From assembly GCA_002337545.1 (NCBI GenBank), contig DDGE01000018.1:1-50950 (forward strand): a DNA stretch of 50,950 nucleotides, read 5' to 3'. Both the position numbers and the translations under genes were made by a program. A model generated the notes under the pieces. It did no database searches, was not told the origin of the DNA, and was given only the letters and a program-made list of their open reading frames with translations. Shown piece by piece: positions 49,892 through 50,950 of the stretch. Each line of letters opens with the position of its first letter. Within the stretch, counting starts at the first letter, position 1. Source of the DNA: Phycisphaerales bacterium UBA1910. GTDB taxonomy: Bacteria; Planctomycetota; Phycisphaerae; Phycisphaerales; UBA1924.

Positions 49892-49984
49892 TCAGCAATC
49901 CCGAGTCAGGACTAACCGTGTTTCCAGACTCCTGCGGCCAATCTGGATTGCAAAAAGTTCAACTGGTGTCCTCTCACCCCGATT
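49892..49984 (-). repeat. Right-end repeat C / attR of the whole array
   Basis: Core TCCTCTCACCCCGA at 49969-49982, identical to the tRNA-Pro core. The minus-strand frame NRGERTPVELFAIQIGRRSL runs to a stop at 49892-49894. It lies exactly 1392 bp from copy B. Chromosome resumes at 49983. Confidence 0.75.
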
Positions 49985-49996
49985 GAGTGAACTGGA

Positions 49997-50024
49997 CAGC
50001 CTCGGCAACTGCCGAGGCTGTTTG
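49997..50024 (+). terminator. Terminator at the chromosomal side of attR, probably the original tRNA-Pro terminator
   Basis: Perfect 10-bp stem CAGCCTCGGC-AACT-GCCGAGGCTG followed by TTTGTATTT. It differs in sequence from the cassette terminators but has the same distance from the core, as expected if it once stood behind the intact tRNA gene. It may also end the minus-strand GNAT gene region. Confidence 0.8.
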
Positions 50025-50073
50025 TATTTAGATGCGTGCCGAACTGCATACTCGCCTTGTCTGCTGGACATGG

Positions 50074-50610
50074 TTATCCGTTCAGAGTCTGATGAGAGAC
50101 GGGGCGAAGGATTTCGTACCTTTGTGCGCACTCTCCATCGTACATGACTTCGCCGCTTCTGGTCATCCCGCACTTCTCAAGGACGCGGATCGATGCGTTG
50201 TTATCCGGCAGTACCAAACCCAAGATGCGTTCGAGGTTCAGCGTTTCGAAGCCGAATGCGATGCACGCAGAACATGTTTCAGTTGCGATTCCCTGCCCCC
50301 AGTATTCGGGGAAAAAACGGAATCCCACATCAACTTCGTTCAACTCCGGAAGATATTTCAGGCCGCAGAAACCGATGATCGTGTCAGTCGCTTTGAGCAC
50401 ACACGCCCATCGCCCGTAACCGACGGTATCGAAATCCGGGTAGGCTGCAAGAGCCTGTCTCGACTCCTCCAGAGACTCCAGTAGCGGTTCTCCGGTATAA
50501 CGCATGATCTCGGGGTGACTGTTGAGGCGAAAAAACGCTTCAGCATCATCTGGCGTGAAAGCCCGATGCTTGACTCGCTCGGTTTCTGGTCCAGATCGAA
50601 ACGATTGCAT
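50074..50610 (-). CDS. GNAT family N-acetyltransferase (RimJ-like)
   Basis: 178 aa. A single acetyltransferase_3-type GNAT domain: VKHRAFTPDDAEAFFRLNSH at the start, DTIIGFCGLKYLPEL, DVGFRFFPEYWGQGIATETC with the acetyl-CoA binding (Q/R)GxG/A region (WGQGIA), and LVLPDNNASIRVLEKCGM. It resembles the RimJ/RimL subgroup that acetylates ribosomal proteins, amino acids or small amines; substrate is unknown. It is on the chromosomal side of the element boundary and is not part of the mobile DNA. Confidence 0.92.
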   Translation of the reverse strand: MQSFRSGPETERVKHRAFTPDDAEAFFRLNSHPEIMRYTGEPLLESLEESRQALAAYPDFDTVGYGRWACVLKATDTIIGFCGLKYLPELNEVDVGFRFFPEYWGQGIATETCSACIAFGFETLNLERILGLVLPDNNASIRVLEKCGMTRSGEVMYDGECAQRYEILRPVSHQTLNG

Positions 50611-50900
50611 GCACGATGATAACGACTCACATCAATCGTCTTGCTCAGATTGTGTGCGAGTTCAAAGTGTTTCTAAATCCTTTCATGCACGCTGCTTGTG
50701 CCATATCCGCTCTTGCTGCGATGGTTGTAAAGAGCAAGCAGGCTCATCCGCCAGTTGAAGCCTGATCTGAACACACATTGTGGAGCACTATCCGTGGGGG
50801 GAACTGACTATTTCCGACACGGTGATAGGGGGCGAGCTGGTTTTCTACAAATAACTGAAATACACATTTCAAATACGCGTTTGAACTAGGGAGACTCAGC

Positions 50901-50950
50901 ATGGCCAGACGAAGCGATGGAAACCAGACGAAGCAGCGATTGCTCGAAGC
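50901..50950 (+). CDS. Start of a probable TetR-type regulator (partial, cut by the window edge)
   Basis: Sixteen codons are visible, reading MARRSDGNQTKQRLLEA, after AGGGAGACTCAGC. The pattern T-K-Q-R-L-L-E-A is how many TetR-family N-terminal helices begin. The 290 bp between this gene and the GNAT gene hold nothing else that I can support. Assignment rests on few residues. Confidence 0.45.
   Translation, partial: MARRSDGNQTKQRLLE

Larger units (their letters stand above)
19102..49982. mobile_element. Integrated plasmid-like mobilizable element plus stacked cassettes at tRNA-Pro
   Basis: About 30.9 kb between two identical 14-bp cores (TCCTCTCACCCCGA, 19102-19115 in the tRNA and 49969-49982). 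It contains a serine recombinase at the left edge, MobF relaxase, coupling ATPase, ParA/RepA/candidate oriV, antirestriction genes and metal-resistance cargo. The autonomous part probably ends at the inner copy (47185-47198), giving about 28.1 kb, and two 1392-bp units are stacked behind it. No T4SS assembly genes are present. Confidence 0.8.
48591..49982 (+). mobile_element. SUMF1 cassette 2 (1392 bp)
   Basis: From just after core B to the end of core C, laid out like cassette 1: terminator, leader with nearly the same sequence, FGE-fold gene, spacer and right-end repeat C. Equal length to cassette 1 shows that the copies differ only by substitutions overall. Confidence 0.6.

Noticed and set aside
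19102..49982. CRISPR array, insertion sequences or a DDE transposase in the accessory region.
   Set aside because: I saw no regularly spaced repeats of CRISPR type, no IS-like inverted ends and no transposase motifs.
47114..49984. Integron-type attC sites: GTTCAAC fits the RYYYAAC consensus and there are hairpins.
   Set aside because: No GTTRRRY partner at the right distance and no IntI-like tyrosine recombinase; the match to the tRNA-Pro 3' end and the recombinase frame explains the repeats better.

Overview
The window reads as a chromosomal stretch of a Planctomycetota bacterium, most likely class Phycisphaerae. Evidence: two secreted proteins end in paired dockerin-like repeats (NFFDVSAFLSAYN...GCP) typical of that class; SecA is about 1360 aa; a TSCPD protein looks like the split-off tail of a B12-dependent ribonucleotide reductase; and the HU protein carries a histone-H1-like basic arm. 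No rRNA or ribosomal protein is present, so the taxonomy is inference.

Region 1 (1-19115) is ordinary chromosome: a UbiD-family decarboxylase, a TPR lipoprotein with a degenerate trypsin-like domain coupled to a PBP4-type carboxypeptidase, a response regulator, two dockerin-tailed secreted proteins, psuG, an HU protein, a 2-hydroxyacid dehydrogenase, a TSCPD protein, secA, a pseudopilin and tRNA-Pro(CGG).

Region 2 (19102 to about 47198) is an integrated, mobilizable, plasmid-like element inserted in the 3' end of tRNA-Pro. It has a large serine recombinase whose last codons lie in the tRNA; a transfer/maintenance operon on the minus strand (coupling ATPase, ParB-like protein, DUF1232 protein) behind a promoter with an overlapping palindrome; two unrecognised cargo genes; a MobF relaxase with a candidate oriT; an orphan DNA methyltransferase with a DUF6900-type partner; a parA / small partner / repA operon followed by a DnaA box and three 10-bp direct repeats (candidate oriV); an ArdC-type antirestriction protein; and divalent-metal resistance cargo (PII-like regulator, czcA, czcB, czcC, a secreted Cys-containing protein, and a divergent zntA-type ATPase). 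No mating-pair-formation genes are visible, so it is probably mobilizable rather than self-transmissible.

Region 3 (47185-49982) is the most unusual part. Two tandem 1392-bp units each hold one lipoprotein-like FGE/SUMF1-fold gene, a Rho-independent terminator and a copy of the element's right-end sequence. Three right-end copies (cores at 47185, 48577 and 49969) match the tRNA-Pro 3' end, and the outermost core is identical to it over 14 bp. Read on the minus strand, these copies continue the serine-recombinase frame with a 23- to 28-codon tail. This suggests that the recombinase has a different C-terminus in the excised circle, and that the SUMF1 units are non-autonomous cassettes stacked at the tRNA by the same recombinase.

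Region 4 (49983-50950) is chromosome again: the probable native tRNA-Pro terminator, a GNAT acetyltransferase and the start of a probable TetR-type regulator cut by the window edge.
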